Of a stretch of 64,000 bases of DNA, positions 15,702 through 24,119 are shown piece by piece. The stretch spans positions 1,302,001 through 1,366,000 of the forward strand of contig NZ_OZ246019.1 in assembly GCF_965230805.1 (NCBI RefSeq), read 5' to 3'. Source of the DNA: Marinifilum sp965230805 (GTDB taxonomy: Bacteria; Bacteroidota; Bacteroidia; Bacteroidales; Marinifilaceae). Made by a program: the position numbers and the translations under genes. Numbering within the stretch: position 1 is the first letter of the stretch; every line of letters starts with the position of its first letter. Below the pieces are notes generated by a model, which did not search any database, had not been told where the DNA came from, and saw only the letters and a list, made by a program, of their open reading frames with translations.

Positions 15702-16634
15702 TTACACCATACTTCCTTCTACTTTTATCAGTTGCGAAGCTGCTAATTTTGTATTTTTTTTCTTGTCGATATAAAAATCGATTCTACCCAAGGCAATTCC
15801 TGCCCAGCCAACCTGGTTGATTATAACCTCTTCTCCATCAAGATTTTTAACACGCTCAGGTTTTTCCAACAAAGTATGAGTGTGGCCTCCTAAAATCACG
15901 TCAACCCCTCTGCTTTGCTTGGCAAATTCCATATCACTATCTCCACCAATATTGCTTGTATGCCCCATATGTGATAAGCAAACCACCAAATCGCATTGAT
16001 TCTCTTCTTTTAAAATTCGCACCATATCTTTAGCCACATCAACAGGGTCGATATAAACAATTGTTTCCCTATTGTGAGCTTCAACATAACCTGTAAGATC
16101 GACCCCCAAACCAAATACTCCGATTTTTAGATCTCCTTTTTCAAAAATCTTGTAAGGTGGAATTTTTCCTTCGAGATCGGTTCCCGAAAAATCGTAATTG
16201 GCATTTAAAAGCGGAAAGTTTAAATGTTTCATTTGCGAAGTAATTCCTTTAATCCCGTTATCGAATTCATGATTTCCAAGATTTCCGGCATCGTAGCCAA
16301 TTTTGCTCATTAATTTAAACTCTGCTTCCCCCTTAAAGAAATTAAAATATGGAGTTCCCTGATAAACATCTCCACAATCGAAAAGCAAGACATGTTCTTC
16401 CTCTTTCCTGATTCTTTTTACCAAAGCATTGATGCGGGTAAAACCTCCCAAGCCTCCGTATTTAGGATCTTTTTTAGGAAATGGCTCAATTCTGCTGTGC
16501 AAATCGTTGGTGTGCAACAAGCATATTTTCTGTTTTGATTTTGTAGCTGCAAATAGCGATTTGACTGCCCATCCACTGCTTAAAAAAGCATAAGTTAAAG
16601 CCAATTTCTTAACAAATTCTCTTCTATTCCACAT
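15702..16634 (-). CDS. Metallophosphatase domain protein, catalytic half of a split 5'-nucleotidase
   Basis: Starting at ATG 16634 gives about 310 residues; a longer frame begins at 16673. The N-terminus has a twin-arginine-like signal (NRREFVKKLALTYAF). Metal-binding blocks follow in order: LLHTNDLHSRIEP, LLFDCGDVYQGTP, GNLGNHEFDNG, CLSHMGH and DVILGGHTHTLLE, the dimetal phosphatase core of UshA/YfkN. The start overlaps the stop of the upstream gene, which encodes the matching C-terminal domain. Together they should hydrolyse nucleotides or related phosphoesters outside the cytoplasm. The catalytic domain alone usually retains weak activity; substrate specificity comes from the partner. Confidence 0.9.
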   Translation of the reverse strand: MWNRREFVKKLALTYAFLSSGWAVKSLFAATKSKQKICLLHTNDLHSRIEPFPKKDPKYGGLGGFTRINALVKRIRKEEEHVLLFDCGDVYQGTPYFNFFKGEAEFKLMSKIGYDAGNLGNHEFDNGIKGITSQMKHLNFPLLNANYDFSGTDLEGKIPPYKIFEKGDLKIGVFGLGVDLTGYVEAHNRETIVYIDPVDVAKDMVRILKEENQCDLVVCLSHMGHTSNIGGDSDMEFAKQSRGVDVILGGHTHTLLEKPERVKNLDGEEVIINQVGWAGIALGRIDFYIDKKKNTKLAASQLIKVEGSMV

Positions 16635-17406
16635 TGTAAATCCTCCCATCTTTTTTAGCCGATATTTTCTCACCTTTCTTGTACTTCCGGGTCATATAGC
16701 TGATAATTTCAGATCGTAACAACTTGTGCATATGTCGGAAAGTTTCACGATTTTGGAATGCATCAAAACCGCCGCCACCATTCACCAAGTAGTCAACACT
16801 TATAACATGATAAATTTTAGCCGGATCAACAGGCTTGCCATCCACCAAAATATCAACAGCTTTTCTGTCTTTTATTCCCATCTTGATATTGCTTACGCCT
16901 TCGCCTCCAGAATAAGCAACACGATGCAACAGATTAATCAAATCCTTCCCTTTCATTCCCACAATCACCAACTTGTTCTTGAAAGGCAACATTTCATATA
17001 CGATTCCTGTTTTTATCTCGCCTTTGGCAAGCGAGCTTCTAATTCCACCCATATTCATTATTACCAAATCAACCGAATGATTCAAATTTTTCTCCTCGCA
17101 ATATTTATTGCCAATTTCGAACAAGGCATCAGCAATAAAATTGGATAATAAGCCTTCCGGACGATTTACCATTAAATCTGTTTCTGCCATCGAAATGATG
17201 GTATTCATTTCCCCATCCAATTTATTTTTATAGGAGCTAATTAAATTGATCAGGCTTGTATCTTTGGCAGCTATTTTATCAAGTTCGGAATTGATTGCAT
17301 AATGCGATTCTGTTTTACCTGTTGAGAAATTCGTATTTGTAGCACAGGAATGCAACAATAACAATACGATTGCATAACAGATTGATTTGATTAAGTGATT
17401 CTTCAT
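16624..17406 (-). CDS. 5'-nucleotidase C-terminal domain lipoprotein, substrate half of a split 5'-nucleotidase
   Basis: The protein has 260 residues. The lipobox LLLLHSC gives a lipid anchor. The body is a 5_nucleotid_C domain: SNFIADALFEI, VIMNMGGIRSSL, YEMLPFKNKLVIVGMKG and the substrate-stacking segment VDYLVNGGGGFDAF. In UshA this domain follows the phosphatase in one chain; here it is a separate protein encoded first, with the phosphatase gene overlapping its end by 11 bases. The two probably form one envelope enzyme for nucleotide salvage. One glycine replaces the Asp usual in NGGDGY, which may alter nucleobase binding. Confidence 0.9.
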   Translation of the reverse strand: MKNHLIKSICYAIVLLLLHSCATNTNFSTGKTESHYAINSELDKIAAKDTSLINLISSYKNKLDGEMNTIISMAETDLMVNRPEGLLSNFIADALFEIGNKYCEEKNLNHSVDLVIMNMGGIRSSLAKGEIKTGIVYEMLPFKNKLVIVGMKGKDLINLLHRVAYSGGEGVSNIKMGIKDRKAVDILVDGKPVDPAKIYHVISVDYLVNGGGGFDAFQNRETFRHMHKLLRSEIISYMTRKYKKGEKISAKKDGRIYNVE

Positions 17407-17518
17407 AAAATTGCTTTTAGTCTAATGTAGTCAGGTAAAAAGTATAAATATATCCCATTGCTATTACTAAATAATATGAATTCGATTAAAACAATCTTAA
17501 ATTTTATACCTGTGTTAT

Positions 17519-18583
17519 TCAGAAATCAATTGTAAGCTGCAAGGGTTCCGATTCATCAATTCTATTGGAAACCGTAAGGCCAATTAAGCGAATACTAGTT
17601 TTCAACTCTTCCTGATCCAGCAATTCTTCGGCTAGCTGCTGTATCATTGCTTCACCTTCAACAGTTTGCAATAAAGTTCGGCTTCTGGTCTCTTGCTCAA
17701 AATTGCTGTATTTTAATTTAAGCGTTAAGGTTCGACCCTTAAAAGCACTTTTTTCCAATCGTAGCACCAAGGATTTGGTAGTGCTTTGCAAGTCTTTCTT
17801 AATTTCATTGGTATCGATTAAATCGGATTGATAGGTATGTTCGGTTCCAACCGATTTTCGAATTCGATTCGGATTTACGGGTCTTTCATCAATTCCTCTG
17901 GCAATATGATAATAGTACGATCCATTTTTCCCAAACAACCTGCTCAAATCAGTAATACTTTTCTTTTTAAGATCCTTTCCCTTAAAGATTCCTAATTTGT
18001 GCATCTTATCAGCGGTAACCTTACCCACTCCAAAAAACTTATCAATCTGTAAATTTTCAATAAAACCTTCCACCTCTTTCGGAGGAATCACAAACAAACC
18101 GTTAGGCTTATTTATATCCGAAGCTATTTTTGCCAAAAATTTATTTACTGATATTCCTGCCGAGGCCGTAAGCCCGGTTTCTTCTTTTATTCGCTTCTTA
18201 ATTTCTTTGGCAATTGTGCTTGCCGATGGCAGGTTTTTCTTGTTGTGGGTAACATCTAAAAAAGCTTCATCAATTGATAGGGGTTCAACCAAATCGGTAA
18301 ACTCATAAAAAATACTCATGATCCGGTTTGAAACTTCTTTGTAGCGATCGTGCCTGCCTCTCACAAAAATTAATTGAGGACATCTTTTTTTTGCAATTTT
18401 TGAAGACATGGCCGAACGAACGCCAAACTTGCGAGCTTCGTAGCTGGCAGCTGCCACAACTCCCCTATCGCCACCACCGCCAACCGCAATGGGTTTATTG
18501 CGCAATTGCGGATGATCCAACTGCTCAACCGATGCAAAAAAGGCATCCATATCGATGTGTATAATTTTCCGAACCTCGTTCAT
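17519..18583 (-). CDS. dinB: DNA polymerase IV (Y-family)
   Basis: The best start is ATG 18583 (MNEVRKIIHIDMDAFFASVEQ), giving 354 residues. An upstream in-frame start would add 16 residues with no family match. Catalytic blocks are IDMDAFFASVEQ (metal A), VVAAASYEARKFGV, and SIDEAFLDVT (metals A/B). Helix-hairpin-helix GVGKVTADKMHKLGI and the little-finger domain follow. The last residues, QLTIDF, fit a beta-clamp-binding motif. It performs error-prone translesion synthesis in the cytoplasm. No lexA-like operator was recognised; the divergent MATE gene starts 79 bp away. Confidence 0.96.
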   Translation of the reverse strand: MNEVRKIIHIDMDAFFASVEQLDHPQLRNKPIAVGGGGDRGVVAAASYEARKFGVRSAMSSKIAKKRCPQLIFVRGRHDRYKEVSNRIMSIFYEFTDLVEPLSIDEAFLDVTHNKKNLPSASTIAKEIKKRIKEETGLTASAGISVNKFLAKIASDINKPNGLFVIPPKEVEGFIENLQIDKFFGVGKVTADKMHKLGIFKGKDLKKKSITDLSRLFGKNGSYYYHIARGIDERPVNPNRIRKSVGTEHTYQSDLIDTNEIKKDLQSTTKSLVLRLEKSAFKGRTLTLKLKYSNFEQETRSRTLLQTVEGEAMIQQLAEELLDQEELKTSIRLIGLTVSNRIDESEPLQLTIDF

Positions 18584-18661
18584 GCTTTGCAAATATTTGA
18601 ATAATCCAGAGTCAATCAAAAATAATCGCATGCATTTTTGTAATTTTACGCCCTATTTTAA

Positions 18662-20203
18662 ATGTGTATACAAGGCAGATTCGAGGTGACTAAAATCAAA
18701 GATCTTACATCGGGCAATATACTTTCTCAAATTGTAAAGTTGGCAATACCCATTATTGCCACTTCCTTTGTGCAAATGGCTTACAACATGACCGATATGG
18801 CATGGCTTGGACAGGTAGGGAAAGAAACGCTTAGCGCTGTTGGCATGGCTCTTTATCTGGTTTGGTTTGGATCTTCGCTAATGTTTATTCCAAAAATTGG
18901 AGCCGAAGTTGGCATTTCACAATCCATTGGCCAAAATCACATTCCCCATGCGCAATCATTCGCAAAGAATACTTTTGCTTTGTCGTTGCTGTTATCTACC
19001 GCCTTTGCTGCTCTTGTATGGATTTTTGCAGTACCAATTATTAACTCTTTTAATATTGATAACGAGTTTGTAAATGCTACGGCTGTTGATTATTTAAGAT
19101 TTGTTGCTTTTGGTATGCCATTTACCTTTACCAACATTGGCATTTCGGGCATTTACAACGGAACCGGAAACACTCGTATTCCTTTTGTAGTAAACACCAT
19201 TGGCTTGATCATGAATATCATTCTTGATCCGATCCTGATTTTTGGATGGGGAAGCATTCCGGCCTTGGGCGCAAAAGGTGCAGCAATTGCCACTGTTAGT
19301 TCGCAAGTATTGGTTTTCCTGATTTTTATTTATCACCTGCATTTTAGGCAAAACCCTTTACACATCAAAAACTATTTTGGTCGAATTCAGAAAAAATTCT
19401 TACAACCAATTTTAAAAGTTGGCGGCCCTGTTGCCTTACAGTCGGTATGCTTTGCTTTTTTAGCCATGCTGCTGGCCCGAGTATTAAACGACATTGCCAA
19501 AGGAAACGAAATTCCATTTGCTGTTCAATCCATTGGGGCGCAAATCGAAGCCCTTTCCTGGATGACTGCCTCTGGATTCTCAACTGCATTAGGCACATTT
19601 ACAGGGCAGAATTTTGGTGCCAAAAAATGGGACAGAATTCAAAAAGGATTCTTTATCACGCTTGGCATTGCCGCATTCATAGGTTTAATAAGTACAGTAC
19701 TGTTTCTTTTTGTTGGAGAATCAATATTTGGGTTGTTCATGAAAAACAGCGAACAAGAAGTAATTCAATTGGGCATTATATATCTTATTATCCTTAGCTT
19801 TTCGCAGATTTTTATGTGTATCGAGATAAGCACAACAGGTGCATTTAATGGTATTGGCCGAGCTATTCCTCCCGCCGTTGTTGGTATTATTGGCAATGTA
19901 TTGCGAATTCCATTCGCCCTATTGTTTAGCTATACCTTATTGGATTTTCTACCCTTGTTTCAAGATTGGATCTCATCGGAATCGGTGCAGGTTACAGGTG
20001 TTTGGTGGGGAGTTACCTTTACGAGTATTTTAAAAGGATGCATTTTGTTCTTTTGGTTTTTGATACTATTATACAAACACCCGGAAAATGAGCACCCTTT
20101 GCCACTACAAAAATTTTGGATACGCTTAATCCCTTGCCGATTGCGTCAGACATCCATCATCATCAATCAACTCGAAAATGAAGAATTTAAAAAAGGAGCT
20201 TAA
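18662..20203 (+). CDS. MATE-family multidrug/sodium antiporter
   Basis: The protein has 513 residues and twelve transmembrane helices in two MatE halves. The first half starts LAIPIIATSFVQMAYNMTDMAWLG, with AVGMALYLVWFG. The second half begins VGGPVALQSVCFAFLAMLLAR, with ASGFSTALGTFTGQNFG. It should expel organic cations using a proton or sodium gradient. The product runs somewhat longer than the usual 440-470 residues because of C-terminal polar extensions. The stop lies 26 bases inside mnmD, so the two genes are probably co-transcribed. Confidence 0.93.
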   Translation: MCIQGRFEVTKIKDLTSGNILSQIVKLAIPIIATSFVQMAYNMTDMAWLGQVGKETLSAVGMALYLVWFGSSLMFIPKIGAEVGISQSIGQNHIPHAQSFAKNTFALSLLLSTAFAALVWIFAVPIINSFNIDNEFVNATAVDYLRFVAFGMPFTFTNIGISGIYNGTGNTRIPFVVNTIGLIMNIILDPILIFGWGSIPALGAKGAAIATVSSQVLVFLIFIYHLHFRQNPLHIKNYFGRIQKKFLQPILKVGGPVALQSVCFAFLAMLLARVLNDIAKGNEIPFAVQSIGAQIEALSWMTASGFSTALGTFTGQNFGAKKWDRIQKGFFITLGIAAFIGLISTVLFLFVGESIFGLFMKNSEQEVIQLGIIYLIILSFSQIFMCIEISTTGAFNGIGRAIPPAVVGIIGNVLRIPFALLFSYTLLDFLPLFQDWISSESVQVTGVWWGVTFTSILKGCILFFWFLILLYKHPENEHPLPLQKFWIRLIPCRLRQTSIIINQLENEEFKKGA

Positions 20204-20876
20204 GCTTACCGAGGATGGTTCGCATACTTTCTACATGCCCGATTTAGATGAGCACTATCATTCTACTCACGGTGCCATACAAGAATCTATGCACATTTTC
20301 CTAAACGCAGGATTTCATTTCTCAGAAAAAGATCCCATCCATATTTTAGAAATTGGCTTTGGAACAGGATTAAATTGCTTTTTAACAGTTATAGAAGCAG
20401 AAAAACTGAACAGAAAAGTAATCTATCATTCCATTGAGCTTTATCCTTTGGAAGAGGACTTGGTAAAGAACTTAAATTATGCCGATACCGCTGGCGAAGC
20501 ATCTTTTGCAATGTTTCAAAAATTACATTCTTGCAAATGGAATATAGACGTTCAAATCAATGAAAATTTCACACTTCGCAAACTTCAAGGAGATTTAATT
20601 GAATACACTTTTCCTTCGAAATACGATTTGGTGTACTTCGATGCTTTTGCACCCGACGTTCAGCCTGATTTATGGAGTCAGCATGTGTTTGAAAAAATAT
20701 ATCATTCCACCAAACCTGAAGCCATACTAAGCACATACTGCACCAAAGGAATTGTAAAAAACGCCTTACGTTCCGCCGGCTTTAGCATCAAGCGTCTCCC
20801 TGGCCCTCCGGGCAAAAGACAAATGCTTCGTGCTACTCGTATCGATGATTTTACATTTGAACGAAATCAAAAATAA
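20178..20876 (+). CDS. mnmD: tRNA 5-methylaminomethyl-2-thiouridine methyltransferase (MnmD)
   Basis: The protein has 232 residues. The SAM-binding motif is ILEIGFGTGLNCFL, and the catalytic-domain block is YDLVYFDAFAPDVQPDLWS. The family-specific end STYCTKGIVKNALRSAGF then LPGPPGKRQMLRA matches the methyltransferase half of E. coli MnmC. It methylates nm5s2U to mnm5s2U at wobble position 34 of tRNAs. In Bacteroidota it occurs without the MnmC oxidase half, as here. Its start overlaps the MATE gene by 26 bases, which suggests coupled translation but not a functional link. Confidence 0.93.
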   Translation: MKNLKKELKLTEDGSHTFYMPDLDEHYHSTHGAIQESMHIFLNAGFHFSEKDPIHILEIGFGTGLNCFLTVIEAEKLNRKVIYHSIELYPLEEDLVKNLNYADTAGEASFAMFQKLHSCKWNIDVQINENFTLRKLQGDLIEYTFPSKYDLVYFDAFAPDVQPDLWSQHVFEKIYHSTKPEAILSTYCTKGIVKNALRSAGFSIKRLPGPPGKRQMLRATRIDDFTFERNQK

Positions 20877-20998
20877 ATGTAAAAAAAGCTTAAAATCCCG
20901 ACTAATTTCGAATATGTGGAGGAAAAGACTTACCTTAGTCGATCTTTAATGAAATACTGATCATAAGTCAGAAAGAAATTATCAAACAATTATATAAA

Positions 20999-21601
20999 AT
21001 GAAGTACACTGAAGAACAAGACAAGATAAGCTATTGCCTGGGCTTAAGCATTGCAAGCAACCTAATTACATCTGGTGTTAAAACAATAAGCATCGATCCT
21101 TTCATGGATGCTCTTAATGCTGCTTTTAATGGTAAAATGCCCGAGATTTCTCCGGAAGAAGCAAACAAAATACTACAAGAATTTTTTGGTAAAATACAAG
21201 AAGAGCAAGCTGGTGCAGCAATTGAAGCCGGAAAAAAATTCTTAGAAGAAAATGCTAAAAAAGATGGTGTTGTTTCTCTTGAAAGTGGTTTGCAGTACGA
21301 AATCGTAAGCGAAGGTAAAGGTGATTTACCAAAAGGAACTGATAGCGTAAAATGTCACTATCACGGTACCTTAATTGATGGAACTGTTTTCGATAGCTCG
21401 GTAAACCGAGGCGAACCTGCTACATTCCCGGTTAATGGTGTTATTGCTGGTTGGATTGAGGCTCTTCAGTTAATGCCTGTTGGATCGAAATGGAAATTAT
21501 ATGTTCCTTCTGATTTAGCATATGGTGCTCAAGGTGCTGGTAACCTAATTGGTCCTCACACAACTCTCCTTTTTGAAGTTGAGTTGCTTGAAATCGTTTA
21601 A
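20999..21601 (+). CDS. FKBP-type peptidyl-prolyl isomerase, cytoplasmic (FklB-like)
   Basis: The protein has 200 residues and no signal peptide. An N-terminal helical dimerisation domain (SYCLGLSIASNLITSGVK; GKKFLEENAKKDGVV) precedes an FKBP domain from about residue 90: VKCHYHGTLIDGTVFDSS, GWIEALQLMPVGSKWKLY, YGAQGAGNLIGPHTTLLFEVELL. It catalyses prolyl cis-trans isomerisation and acts as a chaperone. The following gene is a close paralogue with a lipoprotein signal, separated by 31 bp, so one compartment each is served by a duplicated pair. Confidence 0.94.
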   Translation: MKYTEEQDKISYCLGLSIASNLITSGVKTISIDPFMDALNAAFNGKMPEISPEEANKILQEFFGKIQEEQAGAAIEAGKKFLEENAKKDGVVSLESGLQYEIVSEGKGDLPKGTDSVKCHYHGTLIDGTVFDSSVNRGEPATFPVNGVIAGWIEALQLMPVGSKWKLYVPSDLAYGAQGAGNLIGPHTTLLFEVELLEIV

Positions 21602-21632
21602 TTTAAATAATAACCAAAAAATACAATTCAAA

Positions 21633-22337
21633 ATGAAATTAAAAGTAATGTCAATTGCACTGGGATTAGGTGCTATGGCTCTTGTTTCGTGTAATCAAAC
21701 TGGCAACAAAGATGTTGCTTTAAACAATGAGATTGATTCAGTAAGTTACAGCATTGGTTTAAACTTCGGATCTAACCTTAAGAAAAGCAATATCACTGAA
21801 TTTAACGAAGCAGCTCTTCTTGCTGGTATTTACAGTGTAATTGAAGATGATTCATTAAAAATTAGCTTGCAGGAAAGTGGTTCTGTTATCAACAATTACA
21901 TCAGAGGTCTTCAAGCTAAAATTGGCGAAGAAAATATTGCTAAAGGTGAAAAATTCTTATCTGATAATGCAAAAAAAGATGGTGTTGTAACAACCGAAAG
22001 CGGCTTACAATATAGAGTAATTACAGAAGGAACAGGAGATAAACCAGCTGCTACCGATCAAGTAAAAGTTCACTATCGCGGTACTACTATCGATGGCAAA
22101 GAGTTCGATTCTTCTTTCAAAAGAAAGCAACCTGCTACTTTCGCTGCTAACCGTGTAATTAAGGGATGGACAGAAGCATTACAATTAATGCCTGTAGGTT
22201 CTAAATACGAATTATTTATTCCTGCAAAATTGGCTTACGGTTCTCGTGGTGCCGGTTCTGATATAGGACCAAACGAAACTTTAATTTTCGAGGTTGAGCT
22301 TTTGGAAATTATTAAGCCAGAAGAACCTAAAAAATAA
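21633..22337 (+). CDS. FKBP-type peptidyl-prolyl isomerase, lipoprotein (FkpA/Mip-like)
   Basis: The true start is ATG 21633 (MKLKVMSIALGLGAMALVSC), giving 234 residues; an upstream reading frame overlaps the previous gene and is not used. The lipobox ALVSC is followed by NQTGNKD. Helical dimerisation segment SYSIGLNFGSNLKKSN precedes the FKBP domain: VKVHYRGTTIDGKEFDSS, GWTEALQLMPVGSKYELF, YGSRGAGSDIGPNETLIFEVELL. It should fold or protect proteins at the outer membrane or in the periplasm. The KDGVVTTESGLQYRV block is nearly identical to that of the upstream paralogue, evidence of tandem duplication. Confidence 0.94.
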   Translation: MKLKVMSIALGLGAMALVSCNQTGNKDVALNNEIDSVSYSIGLNFGSNLKKSNITEFNEAALLAGIYSVIEDDSLKISLQESGSVINNYIRGLQAKIGEENIAKGEKFLSDNAKKDGVVTTESGLQYRVITEGTGDKPAATDQVKVHYRGTTIDGKEFDSSFKRKQPATFAANRVIKGWTEALQLMPVGSKYELFIPAKLAYGSRGAGSDIGPNETLIFEVELLEIIKPEEPKK

Positions 22338-22370
22338 TTGAACTGTAAAAGATTCAGGACAATAAATTAA

Positions 22371-22412
22371 AAACAGAGCCCTTTTTGATGAGAATCAGAA
22401 GGGGCTTTTTTT
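22371..22412 (+). terminator. Terminator after the FKBP pair
   Basis: AGCCCTTTTTGAT pairs imperfectly with ATCAGAAGGGGCT around GAGA, with a T7 tail. Confidence 0.7.
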
Positions 22413-22505
22413 GCGAGCTGTCATTCAGAATACATCCCCGCTTTACCATGAATTGAGTCGCAGATTGTTTTGAGTATTTTGAGTTTAAATCAAGGCTAAA
22501 AAATA

Positions 22506-22574
22506 GAGGCATAGCCTTAGCTACGGCCATATTTTTTTTTTAAAGGAAGAATAAATTCATGGCAATACCAGTAT
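22506..22574. repeat. Dispersed spacer repeat with two shared words
   Basis: GGCATAGCC then TAGCTACGG at 22511-22530 is the inverse of the word at 15542-15560, and ATGGCAATACCAGTAT at 22559-22574 repeats the word at 2262. The intervening AAGGAAGAAT is also shared with 2220-2229. No gene lies in 22413-22719. Confidence 0.5.
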
Positions 22575-22719
22575 CATACATCGCAAGCCAACAATTTTTT
22601 AAGCCCATATCTTTTTTTTAGATTTGCATTCCTTTGCAACTACCAACACGATGTTGTAAATTTAAATCTTGTTTTCTATACCAGAAAACTGATAAAAATA
22701 ACCAATAAAACAAATCGTC

Positions 22720-23154
22720 ATGTACGCTGAAATTCATACCGAAAAAGGAGTAATGAAAGTAGAATTCTACGAAAAAGATGCTCCAAAAACTGTAGAAAAT
22801 TTTGTAAACCTATCGGAATCCGGATTTTACGACGGACTAAACTTTCACCGTGTAATTCCTAGCTTTGTGATTCAAGGTGGCTGCCCCGATGGAACTGGTG
22901 CAGGCGGCCCAGGTTATTCAATCGACTGTGAATTGGATGGAGACAACCAATATCACGACAGAGGAGTTCTTTCCATGGCACATGCTGGCAGAAACACAGG
23001 TGGATCGCAATTTTTTATTTGCCACAACCGCGACAATACCTCTCACCTGGACAGAAACCATACTTGTTTCGGAAAAGTTGTTGAGGGTCTTGATGTAATT
23101 GATGACATCCGCGCCGGAGATGCAATTGAGAAAGTTGTAATTGTTAAAGAGTAA
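22720..23154 (+). CDS. ppiB: Cyclophilin-type peptidyl-prolyl isomerase
   Basis: The protein has 144 residues, a minimal cytoplasmic cyclophilin without signal peptide. Catalytic-site blocks are GLNFHRVIPSFVIQGGCPDGTGAGGPGY, with the arginine in FHR, then GVLSMAHAGRNTGGSQFFICH and LDRNHTCFGKVVEG. This matches the PpiB class of short bacterial cyclophilins. It isomerises prolyl bonds during folding. The DUF3127 gene starts 23 bp downstream, and the two probably share a transcript ended at 23562. Confidence 0.94.
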   Translation: MYAEIHTEKGVMKVEFYEKDAPKTVENFVNLSESGFYDGLNFHRVIPSFVIQGGCPDGTGAGGPGYSIDCELDGDNQYHDRGVLSMAHAGRNTGGSQFFICHNRDNTSHLDRNHTCFGKVVEGLDVIDDIRAGDAIEKVVIVKE

Positions 23155-23177
23155 TCCAAACAGATAATTAGATACAG

Positions 23178-23549
23178 ATGAATTTTGAAATCAACGGAAA
23201 AGTAATCGTTAAAGATGATACTCAACAAATTAGCGATCGCTTTAAGAAAAGAGAGTTTGTAATTGAAGTAGAGAATGAAAGAAATTCGGAGTGGAACGAT
23301 TTCATTAAATTCCAATTAACACAAGACAGATGTGACCTTTTAGAACCTATTTCTTTAAACGAAGAAATTAAAGTTTCTTTTAACATTCGCGGTCGCAAGT
23401 GGGAAAAAGATGGAAAAGTAAGCTACTTCTCTAATTTGGAAGCTTGGAGAATTGAAAAAGTACAAGCCGAAGCAGCAATTCCCGAAATGCCCGAATTTAC
23501 TGCTGATGATGTTCCGCCAGCTCCGGAAGAGGACGATCTTCCTTTTTAA
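23178..23549 (+). CDS. DUF3127 protein with SSB-like acidic C-terminal tip
   Basis: The protein has 123 residues. The whole body is a DUF3127 domain: FEINGKVIVKDDTQQISDRFKKREFV, then WNDFIKFQLTQDRCDLL and GRKWEKDGKVSYFSNLEAWR. This layout is that of an OB-fold barrel like single-stranded-DNA-binding protein. A proline-rich linker (EMPEFTADDVPPAPEE) leads to the tip DDLPF, which closely resembles the DDDIPF tip by which SSB recruits repair proteins. Function in DNA metabolism is therefore likely but unproven. It follows ppiB in a two-gene unit. Confidence 0.85.
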   Translation: MNFEINGKVIVKDDTQQISDRFKKREFVIEVENERNSEWNDFIKFQLTQDRCDLLEPISLNEEIKVSFNIRGRKWEKDGKVSYFSNLEAWRIEKVQAEAAIPEMPEFTADDVPPAPEEDDLPF

Positions 23550-23561
23550 TTAAGATATCAG

Positions 23562-23589
23562 AACCGCTCCCAACCGAGCGGTTTTTTTT
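23562..23589 (+). terminator. Rho-independent terminator
   Basis: ACCGCTC and GAGCGGT form a perfect stem around CCAACC, with a T8 tail, directly after the DUF3127 gene. Confidence 0.9.
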
Positions 23590-23673
23590 ATAAAAAAACT
23601 GCCCTTCCAAAGAAGAACAGTTAATCGTCAAAAAAATATTGAAAAATCCGGTAGGCACCGGCTGTGTTTGAAC

Positions 23674-24099
23674 TTACCTAAAGTGAATAAATTTATTTAA
23701 TATTTTATCGAAAGCCGCCAAGGATGCCATAGCAACCACAACAATGTACACAATAACCGGAACATCCGACAAGCTTACAAAAACGCCATTTAGCAGTTGA
23801 TTGATAGGTGTTAAAAACAGTTTATTCAACTGCACAAAAAACGGATGATCAAAATCGCTCACCAAAGTTCTGACATCAGTTCCTAGTAAAATCAATGCCA
23901 ACACGAATAATAGCCCAATTAAGCCTAACCATTGCTTTCGCGATCTGGTCTGTTTTACTTCAATTGGTTTTGCCAACCAATCTTGCATTACCTCATCCAT
24001 TACCTTGTTGGTGAACCTTCCTGATGGTTCTTCCAATTCTATATCCTTCATTAAATTCTTAATGAATTCGTCTTTATAGATATCTTCTTGTTTGCTCAT
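23674..24099 (-). CDS. Membrane protein paired with an ECF sigma factor; candidate anti-sigma
   Basis: The protein has 141 residues. An N-terminal cytoplasmic part of about 65 residues (IYKDEFIKNLMKDIELEEPSG, FTNKVMDEVMQDW) is followed by a transmembrane helix (LGLIGLLFVLALILLGT), a short loop and a second helix (VIVYIVVVAMASLAAF). It starts 20 bp after the ECF sigma gene. Size, topology and position fit an anti-sigma factor, but no zinc-binding HxxxCxxC motif is present, so it would belong to a non-ZAS type. The function is inferred from position only. Confidence 0.7.
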   Translation of the reverse strand: MSKQEDIYKDEFIKNLMKDIELEEPSGRFTNKVMDEVMQDWLAKPIEVKQTRSRKQWLGLIGLLFVLALILLGTDVRTLVSDFDHPFFVQLNKLFLTPINQLLNGVFVSLSDVPVIVYIVVVAMASLAAFDKILNKFIHFR

Positions 24100-24119
24100 G
24101 GTTTTCTATTTTTAGAAAT

